Shown here: piece by piece, positions 18,397 to 26,541 of the stretch
Layout of the letters: each line of letters starts with the position of its first letter
Numbering within the stretch: position 1 is the stretch's first letter
Source: Cyanobium sp.
GTDB taxonomy: Bacteria > Cyanobacteriota > Cyanobacteriia > PCC-6307 > Cyanobiaceae
Reading direction: 5' to 3'
DNA length: 32,465 nucleotides
Assembly (NCBI GenBank): GCA_014191755.1
Contig: BJHE01000025.1
Coordinates: forward strand, 1 to 32,465
Made by a program: the position numbers and the translations under genes
The notes under the pieces: generated by a model
What the model was told of the DNA's origin: nothing
Databases searched by the model: none
Seen by the model: the letters and a program-made list of their open reading frames with translations, nothing else

Positions 18397-19041
18397 ATGG
18401 ACCCCTCCGCCCCGGCCCCGGCCCCCAGCCACGCGGCGCTGGCCCGCCGGCTGCAGGGTCTGAATGTGTACCTGGTGGGGATGATGGGAGCTGGCAAGAG
18501 TGCCGTGGGGCGCCCGTTGGCGGCAGCCCTGGGGTATCGCTTCCTCGATGCCGACGCCGCCCTGGAGCAGGCCGCTGGCCGTCCGATCCCCACCGTGTTC
18601 GCGGAGGACGGAGAGGAGGGCTTCCGACAGCTGGAAACCGCCGTTCTCGATCGAATCGCCGGCTTCCACTCCCTGGTGGTGGCTACGGGGGGGGGCGTGG
18701 TGACCCGACCGGTGAACTGGGGCCACCTGCACCAGGGCGTGGTGGTGTGGCTGGATGCCCCCGAAACATTGCTGCTGGCGCGGCTGAGGGCTGATCCCAC
18801 CCCCCGGCCCCTGCTCAACGACCCCGACCCCGCCGGCCGCCTGACGACCCTGCTGGCTGCACGGCGCCCCCTCTACGCCCAGGCCGACCTCCAGGTGTTG
18901 CAGGGGGAATCCCCGCCTGAGGCCGTGGCCCTTCAGGTGCTGGAGGCCCTCCCATCGATCCTGCGGGAACAGCCAAGCGCGCCGCTCAGGCCGGCCATGC
19001 TTCTCGATGGCGCGGGACAAATCACACAGTCGCTGAACTGA
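18397..19041 (+). CDS. aroK: Shikimate kinase
   Basis: A 214-residue P-loop kinase that phosphorylates shikimate at the 3-position, the fifth step of the chorismate pathway. Seen: Walker A GMMGAGKSAVG near residues 28-38, the shikimate-binding LDADAALEQAAGRPI near 52-66, EEGFRQLE near 76-83, the VATGGGVVTRP loop near 100-110, and the LID-type region RPLLND near 141. The C-terminal about 25 residues (APLRPAMLLDGAG) lie beyond the usual end. A TTG at 18370 is a possible earlier start; the ATG at 18397 fits the family better, though even it leaves a 20-residue Pro/Ala-rich N terminus. It stands alone on the plus strand. Confidence 0.94.
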   Translation: MDPSAPAPAPSHAALARRLQGLNVYLVGMMGAGKSAVGRPLAAALGYRFLDADAALEQAAGRPIPTVFAEDGEEGFRQLETAVLDRIAGFHSLVVATGGGVVTRPVNWGHLHQGVVVWLDAPETLLLARLRADPTPRPLLNDPDPAGRLTTLLAARRPLYAQADLQVLQGESPPEAVALQVLEALPSILREQPSAPLRPAMLLDGAGQITQSLN

Positions 19042-19087
19042 CCACTCAACGAATCAAGGGAGCGCCTCCGACAAGGCCACCACCTCT

Positions 19088-19126
19088 GGATCTCAACCTC
19101 TGGATGGTGGATCTCAACCTCTGGAT
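19088..19126 (+). repeat. Short direct repeat, 18 bases, period 21
   Basis: The 18-base string GGATCTCAACCTCTGGAT occurs at 19088-19105 and again at 19109-19126, with a 3-base insert; a partial copy (CCTCTGGAT) precedes the first. It is a small tandem duplication in the spacer after aroK, with no visible coding role. Confidence 0.8.
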
Positions 19127-19146
19127 CGGTCCATCGGGCCCCACCG

Positions 19147-19164
19147 CTTGAGGCACACCTCAAG
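19147..19164. terminator. 7-bp hairpin, possible shared terminator
   Basis: CTTGAGG (19147-19153) pairs with CCTCAAG (19158-19164) around CACA. It lies between two convergent genes where a bidirectional terminator would be expected, but no T-run follows on either strand, so the role is uncertain. Confidence 0.3.
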
Positions 19165-19259
19165 CACATCTGCAACTGCCAGCTGTCGCAAGGCCAAAAG
19201 GGGCCGGGATCCCAAGCCAGGGCAAGGAAGCAAAAGCTCGGATCGCGGCAGGGTGCGGC

Positions 19260-19529
19260 TCAGGAGGCCTCGCCCGGTGGCTCCAGCCGAACCGCAAACC
19301 AGCTGACCACCCGCCCGGGTTCCAGCTCAAGTTCACAGGCCGTATCCAGCAGCCGCTGGGCCCGCTCGCCAGGATCGGCAAGGCCGGCCAGATCGGCCGG
19401 AGGTGCGCCAAGCTGCCCGAGATGAGTCTGGAGCCAGGCGAGGGTTTCGGCCGCCGTGAGAATGGCCTCGGCCCCACCGGGCTCCAGCACCACGTAATGA
19501 TCGAGTTCCCGCAGCAGGGGATCGGACAT
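19260..19529 (-). CDS. Chlororespiratory reduction 7 (Crr7) family protein
   Basis: An 89-residue protein. Seen: an N terminus DPLLRELDHYVVLEPGGAEA, ETLAWLQTHL, then AQRLLDTACELELEPGRVVS and WFAVRLE. Chlororespiratory reduction 7 homologues share the pattern of a short VVLE segment, a helix, then LIDTxCELxLxPGxxxxWYxVRLE. In plants Crr7 is needed for accumulation of the chloroplast NDH complex that runs cyclic electron flow around photosystem I; the cyanobacterial role is less clear. The ATG at 19529 overlaps the divergent DUF6816 start. The frame continues upstream on the minus strand but that part is antisense to the divergent gene. Confidence 0.8.
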   Translation of the reverse strand: MSDPLLRELDHYVVLEPGGAEAILTAAETLAWLQTHLGQLGAPPADLAGLADPGERAQRLLDTACELELEPGRVVSWFAVRLEPPGEAS

Positions 19530-20301
19530 GGATTGTCGCCGCTTGCACCCCATCCTGGCGCTGCTGGCCCTGACCTTGATGGTGGTGGCCGTGGTGTGCC
19601 CGCCGGATCCCGCCGCCGCGGCCCATCCGGGGATGGCGATGGCAACGCCAATGGAAGCGCCGGCGGTCAGGTCGCAGCCGCCACCATCATCTGCCGGGCT
19701 CCTGGAGCGCCGCCTGGCGAGCTGGCCCGCCTGGAGCCTGCCGGCCCCCCTGCCGCGGCCAGATCGGGACGATCTGATCTGGCCCGCCTGGTTCCGAGGC
19801 GAGTGGGAGGTGAGCAGCACGTCTGTGGACGGGGCCGAGCCCCCGCTGCGCTGGCGCGCCCGGTTCGTGCCGAATGGCAACGGCGGGGCTGTGGCGGACC
19901 GGGCCTTCAATGCCAGCCAGATCGGCAAGGCCCTCTTGGGGGATGAACTGATCAGCGTGCGCAATGACCCCGCGAACCCCAACCGCCAGGTGAGCCTGCT
20001 GCGGGGCGATCGCCAGCTGGAATCCACGGTGGTGGGGCGGCGCAGCGCCCGCCCCGATGGCGCCACCTTCCTGGCCGACGAGCTCACCCTCCAGCTGCTC
20101 CATGGGCCCGGCGCACCACGGATCAGCCGTGTGGAGGTTCTCGGCCTTTGGCAGCGGCTCGAGGACGGCGGCATCAGCGGCGAGCAGTGGCAGGCCAGCT
20201 ACAGCTCGCCGGCGGCGGGGCTGGCGGCCCAAGCCGATCACCCGCAGCGGTTCAGCCTCAGGCTCGTCCCACTTCCGCCAGGACCCGATCGCGCCAGCTG
20301 A
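19528..20301 (+). CDS. DUF6816-type exported protein
   Basis: A 257-residue protein with a signal peptide (LHPILALLALTLMVVAVVC then PPDPAAAAHPG). The mature part begins with LLERRLASWPAWSLPAPLPRP and LIWPAWFRGEWEVSST, a WPxWFxGxW pattern I associate with DUF6816, a family shared by cyanobacteria and plastids and thought to be lumenal. RARFVPNGNGGAVADRAFNA and later beta-rich segments such as LWQRLEDGGISGEQWQASYS suggest a lipocalin-like barrel, which is inference. The ATG at 19528 is required to keep the signal peptide whole; AGGGGAT lies just upstream. It shares CATG with the crr7 start and its 3' end overlaps the convergent GST gene by 44 bases. Confidence 0.7.
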   Translation: MDCRRLHPILALLALTLMVVAVVCPPDPAAAAHPGMAMATPMEAPAVRSQPPPSSAGLLERRLASWPAWSLPAPLPRPDRDDLIWPAWFRGEWEVSSTSVDGAEPPLRWRARFVPNGNGGAVADRAFNASQIGKALLGDELISVRNDPANPNRQVSLLRGDRQLESTVVGRRSARPDGATFLADELTLQLLHGPGAPRISRVEVLGLWQRLEDGGISGEQWQASYSSPAAGLAAQADHPQRFSLRLVPLPPGPDRAS

Positions 20302-20977
20302 ACAACGTGGCCAGTAGTGGATGGTCTGCAAGACCCTCCACCCCCCGTCCCGCCAGAGGAGCGCCGGCGGAGCCTGGGAACTGAAGCAGCGAGAGCTGGG
20401 CCACCACGGCCAGGTCGGCCAGGGAGAGCCGATCGCCCTCGAGATAGGGCTGGTCAGCCACCAGCACCGCCAGTTGTTCGAGGTTGCGGCGAAGCTGGCG
20501 GGCCTCGCAGGGGGCCAGCACCTCCCCCACCGCTTCACTCACCGGCGCCATCAGGCCGGCGGGCAGAGCGGCCACGACGCGGCGCAGGGGATCCGGAGTG
20601 GCTTCGGGCAGCAGGGCGGTGCGCAGCACCGGATCGGCGGCGGCCGCCTGCAGCAGGGCCTGACGGGCCCCGGAGGCCAGGGCGGTGTCGGCCCAGTCCT
20701 CCAGCAGCAGCACCCGGGCACGGCTGCGGGCGTCGGCCGGCAGCAGCGCCGGAAGCGGGTGGCGTTTCTCGAGATGCAGGGCGATGGCGGTGGAATCGGC
20801 GATCACCTCGCCGCCATCCACGAGCACCGGCACCTGGCGCTGGCCGGAGAGCCGGAACAGCTCGATCTGTCCCAGGCCAGGCGTCACCTCCAGGAGGTTC
20901 GCCTCCAGCCCCTTGGCCGCCAGAACAAGGCGAACCTTCTCGCAGAAGGCGGAGTGGCGGAACTGGTGGAGGTCCAT
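20258..20977 (-). CDS. Glutathione S-transferase family protein
   Basis: A 239-residue cytosolic GST. Seen: an N-terminal thioredoxin-like domain with HQFRHSAFCEKVRLVLAAKG near residues 4-23, including a Cys/Ser in the catalytic position, RQVPVLVDGGEVIADSTAIALHLE near 47-70 (the conserved cis-Pro and glutathione-binding Ser), and an all-helical C-terminal domain with LEGDRLSLADLAVVAQLSLL near 188-207 (the N-capping Asp motif). The specific substrate is unknown. The frame extends to 21088, but the extra residues are not part of the fold. Its stop lies inside the end of the DUF6816 gene. The upstream neighbour DUF751 is divergent. Confidence 0.9.
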   Translation of the reverse strand: MDLHQFRHSAFCEKVRLVLAAKGLEANLLEVTPGLGQIELFRLSGQRQVPVLVDGGEVIADSTAIALHLEKRHPLPALLPADARSRARVLLLEDWADTALASGARQALLQAAAADPVLRTALLPEATPDPLRRVVAALPAGLMAPVSEAVGEVLAPCEARQLRRNLEQLAVLVADQPYLEGDRLSLADLAVVAQLSLLQFPGSAGAPLAGRGVEGLADHPLLATLFSWRDRVLAEVGRA

Positions 20978-21068
20978 CGAGGAGGGGGGATCGGCAGCGG
21001 GGGCGCCCGGGCGGCAGAGTAGCCAGCACTTCAGGTCAGCGGCCGGGGCCGCCAGGGGGAGACGCCCG

Positions 21069-21281
21069 ATGAGGGACTTTCTGATCAATGTGACCCGCTA
21101 CCCGCGCTACCTGGTGGCCTTCAGCCTCGGGGTGCTCAACTCGGTGTTCGAGCCGTTGGCCCGGCTGCGCAGCAACCCGGTCACGGCCGTGGCCCTGATC
21201 GGTGCGCTGGTGAGCGGGCTGCTCACCCTGGTCTTGGTGCTGCGTGCGATGGTGAATGGGGCAGTCGTGGTGGCCTCGTAA
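21069..21281 (+). CDS. DUF751/Ycf33 family small membrane protein
   Basis: A 70-residue protein with two hydrophobic segments. Seen: [20 protein letters not shown] near residues 4-23, then [20 protein letters not shown] and a second membrane segment ending [10 protein letters not shown]. The NVTRYPRYL and [10 protein letters not shown] patterns are the DUF751 hallmark; the family matches the plastid ORF ycf33, of unknown function. The ATG at 21069 has GGGGGAGA about 7 bases upstream. It ends TAA just 2 bases before the rbfA start, so the two are almost certainly co-translated. It is the first gene of the plus-strand run to hemD. Confidence 0.87.
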   Translation: MRDFLINVTRYPRYLVAFSLGVLNSVFEPLARLRSNPVTAVALIGALVSGLLTLVLVLRAMVNGAVVVAS

Positions 21282-21283
21282 GG

Positions 21284-21853
21284 ATGGCTCAGGGACGACG
21301 GGTGGAGCGGGTGGCGGCGCTGATTCGCCGGGAAATGAGTGAACTGCTGCGCAGCGGCATCCGCGACGAACGGGTGCATCACGGCATGGTGAGCGTGACC
21401 GAAGTGGAGGTGGCGGGGGATCTGCAGCACTGCCGCATCCACGTGAGCGTGTTCGGGTCTGAAGACGACCAGCGACTCACCATGGAGGGCCTCAAGGCCG
21501 CTGCCCCCTACGTGAAAGGCGAATTGGCGCGGCGCCTGCAGATGCGCCGCACCCCCGAGGTGGTATTCCTGCTCGACCGCGCCCTGGAGCGGGGGACCTC
21601 GGTACTGGGATTACTCAACCAGCTCGAGCGCAAGCGGGAGGAGAGGGGGGAGATTCCCCCCGGCAGCGATGAAGAAGTGGTCGCCGCCAGTGGCCCGCTG
21701 GACGAGAGGGCCGGCGAAGGCCCTCATGAATCGGAAGCTGCCCCAGCCAGCGAGACCGCCGTCGGGAATGACCCAGGGGCACCACCAGCGGATGGTCCCG
21801 GCATGGATGAGGCTTCTGATCCCGGAGATGCTGTCGAGGCCGGTCGGTCCTGA
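21284..21853 (+). CDS. rbfA: Ribosome-binding factor A
   Basis: A 189-residue protein. RbfA binds the 30S subunit and helps mature the 5' end of 16S rRNA, important in the cold. Seen: the KH-type domain in residues 1-120, with [39 protein letters not shown], and [20 protein letters not shown] near 88-107. From about residue 125 a 65-residue tail rich in Glu, Gly, Pro, Ala, Asp and Ser is appended; it is probably disordered and exceeds the usual family length of about 120-135. It follows DUF751 by 2 bases and precedes the GH3 gene. Confidence 0.95.
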   Translation: MAQGRRVERVAALIRREMSELLRSGIRDERVHHGMVSVTEVEVAGDLQHCRIHVSVFGSEDDQRLTMEGLKAAAPYVKGELARRLQMRRTPEVVFLLDRALERGTSVLGLLNQLERKREERGEIPPGSDEEVVAASGPLDERAGEGPHESEAAPASETAVGNDPGAPPADGPGMDEASDPGDAVEAGRS

Positions 21854-21912
21854 CACGCCGCATCCCCTGGCCCCGGCTGCGCTTGCATGGTGCCAACAGG
21901 GACTACAACGGC

Positions 21913-23757
21913 ATGGACGGGGTCGGGGAACAAGCCGGTGAGAGGGCCCGTGAGAGGGAAGGAACCGCCGCGGGCCTCAACGACACCCTGGCCCGCCTGG
22001 TGGCCAGCCTGGTGGTGGTCCGCTGCAGCGGCCACCTCGCCGATGGCCAGCGCCGCTACCCCCGCTGGGAGCTCGACAACGCCACCCTGCAGCGCTTGCT
22101 GAGTGCGGGCGTGGGCGGGGTCATTCTGCTCGGGGGCAGCGCGGCCGAGCTGCGGCTGCGCACCCGCCAGCTCCAGGCTTGGGCGGCCACTGACCTGCTG
22201 CTCTGCGCCGATGTGGAGGAGGGGGTGGGGCAACGGTTTGATGGTGCCAGCTGGCTTGTGCCCCCCCTGGCCCTGGGCCGCCTGCACGGCGACGATCCGG
22301 GCGCGGCCGAGGAGTTAGCGGAGCGCTACGGGCGCTGCAGCGGCCGCGAGGCCCGGGCCCTCGGCCTGAACTGGGTGCTGGGCCCGGTCTGCGATGTGAA
22401 CAACAACCCTGCCAACCCTGTGATCAACGTCCGCGCCTGGGGTGAGACCCCCGCTAGCGCCGGAGCCCTGGCGGCCGCCTTCGTGCGCGGCGCCCAGGCC
22501 GAAGGCGTGCTCTGCTGTGCCAAGCACTTCCCCGGTCACGGCGACTGCGCCAGCGATTCCCACCTTGAGCTGCCCCTGCTGCCCCTCAGCCGCAAACGGC
22601 TCGAAGCCGTGGAACTACCACCCTTCCGCGCTGCGATCGCCGCCGGCGTGTCCAGCGTGATGACAGCCCACCTGCTGCTGCCGGAACTCGATCGGGAGCG
22701 GCCCGCCACCCTCTCGGCGGCGGTGCTCACCGGGCTGCTCCGCCACGACCTGGGCTTCGGAGGCCTGGTGGTGACCGACGCCCTGGTGATGGAGGCGATC
22801 ACGGCCCACCACGGCGCCGGCGAAGCGGCGGTGCTGGCCCTGGAGGCCGGCGCCGACCTGGTGCTGATGCCCGCCGACGCCGATACGGCGATGGCCGCCA
22901 TCGTGGCGGCTGTGGAGCAGGGCCGGCTGAAGCGGGAGCGACTCGAAGCCAGTGCGGAGCGGCGGCGGCTGGCCCTGGCATCGCTGCAGGGGAACTCTCT
23001 AGCGCCGGCCGGCTCTGTTGCCGAAGCCTGCCCTGAACCCCTTGGATCCCTGGCCGCGGCAAGCTGCCGCGCCACAGACGCCAGCGAACCCCTGGGCCCC
23101 CTGAGCAACGGTCCGATCAGCGCCGACCAGCAGCTGGCCTTGGAGCTGGTGCAGCGCAGCCTGCTCCATCAGGGCGGCCGCGTGACGCTGCCGGCAGGGA
23201 GCCCGGGCGCCGCCCCAGCCATCAACCTGATCCGCGTGGACACAGCCCTGGGCTGCCCCTTCCTCCAGCCCACCGCCCCCGCCCTCACCCGGGCCACCGC
23301 CGCCGGCTTCCGGACCGTGGTGCTGGATGGCTGCAGTCCATCGCCGTGGAGGGTCAGGCCGGCGGCAGTGTCAGACCCAGGCGCTCAGGAGCCAGGCCTG
23401 GCTGCCCCGGTCGCTGCCAACGGCACGTCGATCGCCACGGACGGCCCCCTCGACCTGCCTCGGCTCGGGGAGGGGCCAGTGCTGCTGCAGCTGTTCGTGC
23501 GCGGCAATCCCTTCCGCGGCAGCGCTGCGGGCCGCGAACCCTGGGAGGCGGTGATCCGGCAGCTTCAGGCCTCCGGGAGGCTGGCAGGGCTAGCGGTCTA
23601 CGGCAGCCCATACCTGTGGGAAAGCCTGCAGCCCCTGCTGGAAGACGGCATTCCGGCGGCCTGGAGCCCCGGCCAGATGCCGCTGGCCCAGGCGGAGCTT
23701 TTGGCTGCCCTGGGGCTGGGCACTCCCGCCGGCCGTGGCGTCGGCTTCACCGATTGA
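21913..23757 (+). CDS. GH3 beta-N-acetylglucosaminidase-type hydrolase (NagZ-like)
   Basis: A 614-residue glycoside hydrolase family 3 protein. Seen: an N-terminal TIM-barrel domain to about residue 345, with LGLNWVLGPVCDVNNNPANPVI near 148-169, KHFPGHGDCASDSHLELP at 204-221, which carries the DxSH-type Asp-His acid/base dyad of NagZ enzymes (D215, H217), and the nucleophile region VVTDALVMEAI with D289. A second, C-terminal domain (about 395-614) follows a variable linker, as in two-domain Gram-positive enzymes rather than the single-domain gamma-proteobacterial NagZ. Likely role: removing GlcNAc from muropeptides during wall recycling. No clear signal peptide, so probably cytoplasmic. A TTG at 21883 would add 10 residues. 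Confidence 0.9.
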   Translation: MDGVGEQAGERAREREGTAAGLNDTLARLVASLVVVRCSGHLADGQRRYPRWELDNATLQRLLSAGVGGVILLGGSAAELRLRTRQLQAWAATDLLLCADVEEGVGQRFDGASWLVPPLALGRLHGDDPGAAEELAERYGRCSGREARALGLNWVLGPVCDVNNNPANPVINVRAWGETPASAGALAAAFVRGAQAEGVLCCAKHFPGHGDCASDSHLELPLLPLSRKRLEAVELPPFRAAIAAGVSSVMTAHLLLPELDRERPATLSAAVLTGLLRHDLGFGGLVVTDALVMEAITAHHGAGEAAVLALEAGADLVLMPADADTAMAAIVAAVEQGRLKRERLEASAERRRLALASLQGNSLAPAGSVAEACPEPLGSLAAASCRATDASEPLGPLSNGPISADQQLALELVQRSLLHQGGRVTLPAGSPGAAPAINLIRVDTALGCPFLQPTAPALTRATAAGFRTVVLDGCSPSPWRVRPAAVSDPGAQEPGLAAPVAANGTSIATDGPLDLPRLGEGPVLLQLFVRGNPFRGSAAGREPWEAVIRQLQASGRLAGLAVYGSPYLWESLQPLLEDGIPAAWSPGQMPLAQAELLAALGLGTPAGRGVGFTD

Positions 23758-23767
23758 GGCGAGCGCC

Positions 23768-25009
23768 ATGAGCAACCTGCCGTTGCCGGAGCAGCCGACC
23801 GCTGCCGAGCACCCCAGGCTCAGCCTCTCGATGATCGTGCGCGATGAGGCCGAGCGGATTGATGCGGCTCTGGCCTCGGTGGCCGGCTTCGTGGACGAGA
23901 TGGTGGTGCTCGACACCGGCTCCAGCGACGACACGGTGGCGATCGCTGAACGCTGCGGGGCCGTGGTGGCTTCGATGCCCTGGCCCGGCGACTTCGCCCC
24001 GGCGCGCAACCGGGCCCTGGAGCTGGTGCGGGGCGACTGGGTGCTGGTACTCGATGCCGATGAACGGCTCCGCCCCGAAGCCCGCGGGCCGCTGCTGGAG
24101 CTAATGGCCAGGCCCGAGCTGCTGGTGATCACCCTGCTGCGGCAAGAGGAGGGGGCGCTGCAGTCGCCCTACTCCAGCGTGAGTCGCCTGTTCCGCCGCC
24201 ATCCTGCCCTGCGCTGGAGCCGGCCGTATCACGCCATGGTCGACGACAGCGTGACGGAGCTGCTGGAACGCGAGCCCCACTGGCGCATCGCCCAGTGCCC
24301 CGAACCAGCCCTGCTGCACACGGGCTACCGGCCGGAGCTGCTGGCCGACGGTCGGAAGGCCCGGCGGCTACGCCAGGCCATGGAGGCGGAACTGCGAGAG
24401 CGACCGAACGACCCCTACGCCTGCGCCAAGCTCGGCGCCCTGCTGGTGGACCAGGGCGAGCGGGCCGCCGGGATCTCCCTTTTGAAGAAGGGATTGGATC
24501 ACTGCCCAGCCGAGGCAGATCCGGAACGCTTCGAGCTGCTGCTGCACCTGGCCATCGCCCACACCACCGAGCGCCCCTGCCAGGCAGCCGACCTCTACCG
24601 CCAGGCCCTAGCCCTCCCCCTCGACCCCCGCCTCACCCTGGCCGCCCGCCTCAACCTGGCGAGCCTGCTGTTGGAGGAGGGAGCGCTGGAGGAGGCCGCC
24701 AGGCTCTGCCGTACGGCCACCGAGGTGGCCCCGGCGATCGCTCAGGGCTGGAGCCAGCTAGGCCTCGTGGAGCGGCGGCGCGGCGCCATCACCGCCGCCA
24801 TCAGCGCCTATCACCAGGCCCTGGCCCTCGATCCCCATCAGGCCACCACCCGCCAGAACCTGGCGGTGGCCCTGCTGCTGGCGGGCGACATCCCCGGTTG
24901 CCGGGAGGCCTTCCGGCAGGCGATCGCCCTGCTGGAACGCCAGGGTCGCAGCGAGGAGGCGCAGGCTCTGGCCCGGCAGGCCGCCAGCATGGTGCGACTC
25001 AACGACTGA
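23768..25009 (+). CDS. Family 2 glycosyltransferase with TPR repeats
   Basis: A 413-residue protein. Seen: an N-terminal GT2 domain with LSLSMIVRDEAERIDAAL near residues 18-35, VVLDTGSSDDTVAIAERCGA near 46-66, FAPARNRALE, and the DADER (DXD-type metal-binding) motif near 98; then, from about residue 205, at least four TPR units, for example DPYACAKLGALLVDQGERAA, ARLNLASLLLEEGALEEA and GWSQLGLVERRRGAITAA. This GT2-TPR architecture is common in cyanobacteria and is linked to glycosylation or wall polymer synthesis; the acceptor is unknown. The ATG at 23768 lies 10 bases after the GH3 stop. It sits inside an otherwise housekeeping operon. Confidence 0.9.
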   Translation: MSNLPLPEQPTAAEHPRLSLSMIVRDEAERIDAALASVAGFVDEMVVLDTGSSDDTVAIAERCGAVVASMPWPGDFAPARNRALELVRGDWVLVLDADERLRPEARGPLLELMARPELLVITLLRQEEGALQSPYSSVSRLFRRHPALRWSRPYHAMVDDSVTELLEREPHWRIAQCPEPALLHTGYRPELLADGRKARRLRQAMEAELRERPNDPYACAKLGALLVDQGERAAGISLLKKGLDHCPAEADPERFELLLHLAIAHTTERPCQAADLYRQALALPLDPRLTLAARLNLASLLLEEGALEEAARLCRTATEVAPAIAQGWSQLGLVERRRGAITAAISAYHQALALDPHQATTRQNLAVALLLAGDIPGCREAFRQAIALLERQGRSEEAQALARQAASMVRLND

Positions 25010-25020
25010 ACCCAGCAACC

Positions 25021-25947
25021 ATGGCGGACGCGAGGGGGGAGCACAGCAGCACCGGAGCAGGGGGGGGAAACGGCCCGGAACCGGCGACAGCAGCGGTGAA
25101 CGGCGCTCCGGATGCCCCGGAGGACAACCAGGCCCCTCAGGAACCTCCCCTGCTTTCCCTGCGGGGACGCCGCATCGGGGTGACCCGGGCGGACCAGCAA
25201 CTCGGCGAAGCCCGCCGCCTCTTCGAAGCCGCCGGCGCCACGGTGATCGACCTGCCGGCCCTGGCGGTGACCCCACCGGATGACTGGGGCCCCCTCGACG
25301 ACGCCCTGGCGGAACTGGATGACTTCCACTGGATCGTGTTTTCCAGTGCCAACGGCGTGGAGGCTGTGGAGCGTCGGCTGGCCCGGCGGGGTAGCAGCCT
25401 GGCCCATCGCCCGGCCGGCCTGCGGATCGCAGCGGTGGGGCGCAAGACGGCGGCGGTGCTGGAGAGCCTGGGGGCAGCGGCCGATTTCGTACCACCGGCC
25501 TTTGTGGCCGACAGCCTGATCGAGCATTTCCCAATCTCTGGTTGGGGCCTGCGGCTGCTGATCCCCCGCGTGCAGAGCGGTGGCCGCACCGTGCTGGCCG
25601 AGGCCTTCGCCGCGGCCGGCGCCCGGGTGGTCGAGGTGAGCGCCTATGAAACCCGCTGCCCCGAGCAGTGGCCAAGCTCAGCTCTGCTCGCCCTGGAGCG
25701 CGGTGAGCTCGACGCCATCACCTTTAGCAGCGGCAAGACCGTGAGCCACAGCTGCCAGCTGCTGGAGCGCAGCTTCGGAGCAGATTGGCGTGATCGCCTG
25801 GTGGGGGTGGGCCTGGTGTCGATCGGACCCCAGACCAGTGCACGCTGCCTCGCCCTGCTGGACCGGCTCGATGCCGAGGCCGATCCCCACGATCTGGCGG
25901 GTCTGGTGGCCGCCTGCGAAAGACTCCTTAACCCTGGTGGGAATTAG
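25021..25947 (+). CDS. hemD: Uroporphyrinogen-III synthase
   Basis: A 308-residue enzyme that closes and inverts ring D of hydroxymethylbilane to give uroporphyrinogen III, the branch point to haem, chlorophyll, bilins and B12. Seen: the two-lobed HEM4 fold with LRGRRIGVTRADQQLGEARR near residues 47-66, WIVFSSANGVEAVERRL near 103-119, RIAAVGRKTAAVLESLG, LIPRVQSGGRTVLAEAF near 180-196, and DAITFSSGKTVSHSCQLLE near 223-241. About 45 Gly/Pro/Ala-rich residues precede the fold, so a later start is possible, but no better start is evident. It lies 11 bases after the glycosyltransferase gene. The stop overlaps the next, convergent gene by 4 bases. Confidence 0.92.
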   Translation: MADARGEHSSTGAGGGNGPEPATAAVNGAPDAPEDNQAPQEPPLLSLRGRRIGVTRADQQLGEARRLFEAAGATVIDLPALAVTPPDDWGPLDDALAELDDFHWIVFSSANGVEAVERRLARRGSSLAHRPAGLRIAAVGRKTAAVLESLGAAADFVPPAFVADSLIEHFPISGWGLRLLIPRVQSGGRTVLAEAFAAAGARVVEVSAYETRCPEQWPSSALLALERGELDAITFSSGKTVSHSCQLLERSFGADWRDRLVGVGLVSIGPQTSARCLALLDRLDAEADPHDLAGLVAACERLLNPGGN

Positions 25948-26504
25948 GAATTGGCGCAGTCGTAGGTATGGAGCTGGCCGCCTTTCTTGAGCACGAGGCT
26001 GCAGGAATTGATGTTGATCGACTCAACCGTCCAGCCCGGCGGCAACAGGGGGGTCTTGAGGGAGCCCCGCTGGCCGATCCGAAGGCTGTCGCTCTCGCTG
26101 CCCATCACCACGATTGCCTCGGGCCGGCCACCCGACTGGATCACCCCACTGAGCTGGAACTTCGGCACTGGCGCAACAGCGGCGGATTTCGAGCCCAGGC
26201 CTCCTGCTCCACCGGCTGGAACCACAGCTCGGGCGCGGGAGCCACCGGCGGATGAGGAGGGGACAGACGGAGCGGGGGGGCGGGGATCGCTGAAGGGGTC
26301 GATCCGCCCCTGCTGCACCGCTTGGGTGACCTGCTGGGGGGAGGGTAGGGGCTGGAGGCCCAAAGCGGCCGTCGGCGCCGACCTCTCGAGCCCCGGTCGC
26401 TGCGGCGGCGTGGGGGGCGACAGCTCAGTAGACAAACCTTGCGACCCCGGCCAGCCGCAGGAGGTGGTCAACCCGGGAAGGCTGCAGAGGAGCCCAACCC
26501 TCAT
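25944..26504 (-). CDS. Possible exported protein with PilP-like C-terminal domain
   Basis: A 186-residue protein of unknown function. Seen: a short hydrophobic N terminus (MRVGLLCSLPGLTTSCGWPG), consistent with a weak signal or lipoprotein-like peptide, then a Pro/Ser-rich linker of about 80 residues, then PKFQLSGVIQSGGRPEAIVV, GQRGS and WTVESININSCSLVLKKGG, ending YDCANS. The C-terminal pattern (a beta domain in which G-V-I and I-V-V strands lead to a G-x-x-G turn and L-V-L-K) resembles PilP/GspC-type domains of secretion and pilus complexes. Two Cys (INSCSL and YDCANS) may form a disulfide. It is third in the zds transcript, 37 bases after SRPBCC. The PilP link is only resemblance. Confidence 0.55.
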   Translation of the reverse strand: MRVGLLCSLPGLTTSCGWPGSQGLSTELSPPTPPQRPGLERSAPTAALGLQPLPSPQQVTQAVQQGRIDPFSDPRPPAPSVPSSSAGGSRARAVVPAGGAGGLGSKSAAVAPVPKFQLSGVIQSGGRPEAIVVMGSESDSLRIGQRGSLKTPLLPPGWTVESININSCSLVLKKGGQLHTYDCANS

Positions 26505-26541
26505 GAGGAGAACAACACAGGGACGAAGCGCGCAGGTTGCC

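Larger units (their letters stand above)
19042..19259. other. Convergent spacer between aroK and crr7
   Basis: About 220 bases with no supported gene. It holds a short tandem repeat and a perfect 7-bp hairpin, listed separately. Confidence 0.5.

Noticed and set aside
17439..18818. A 459-codon minus-strand frame
   Set aside because: It runs opposite aroK and the small secreted gene and in another frame of the GNAT-like gene; Ser/Arg/Pro-rich and not protein-like.
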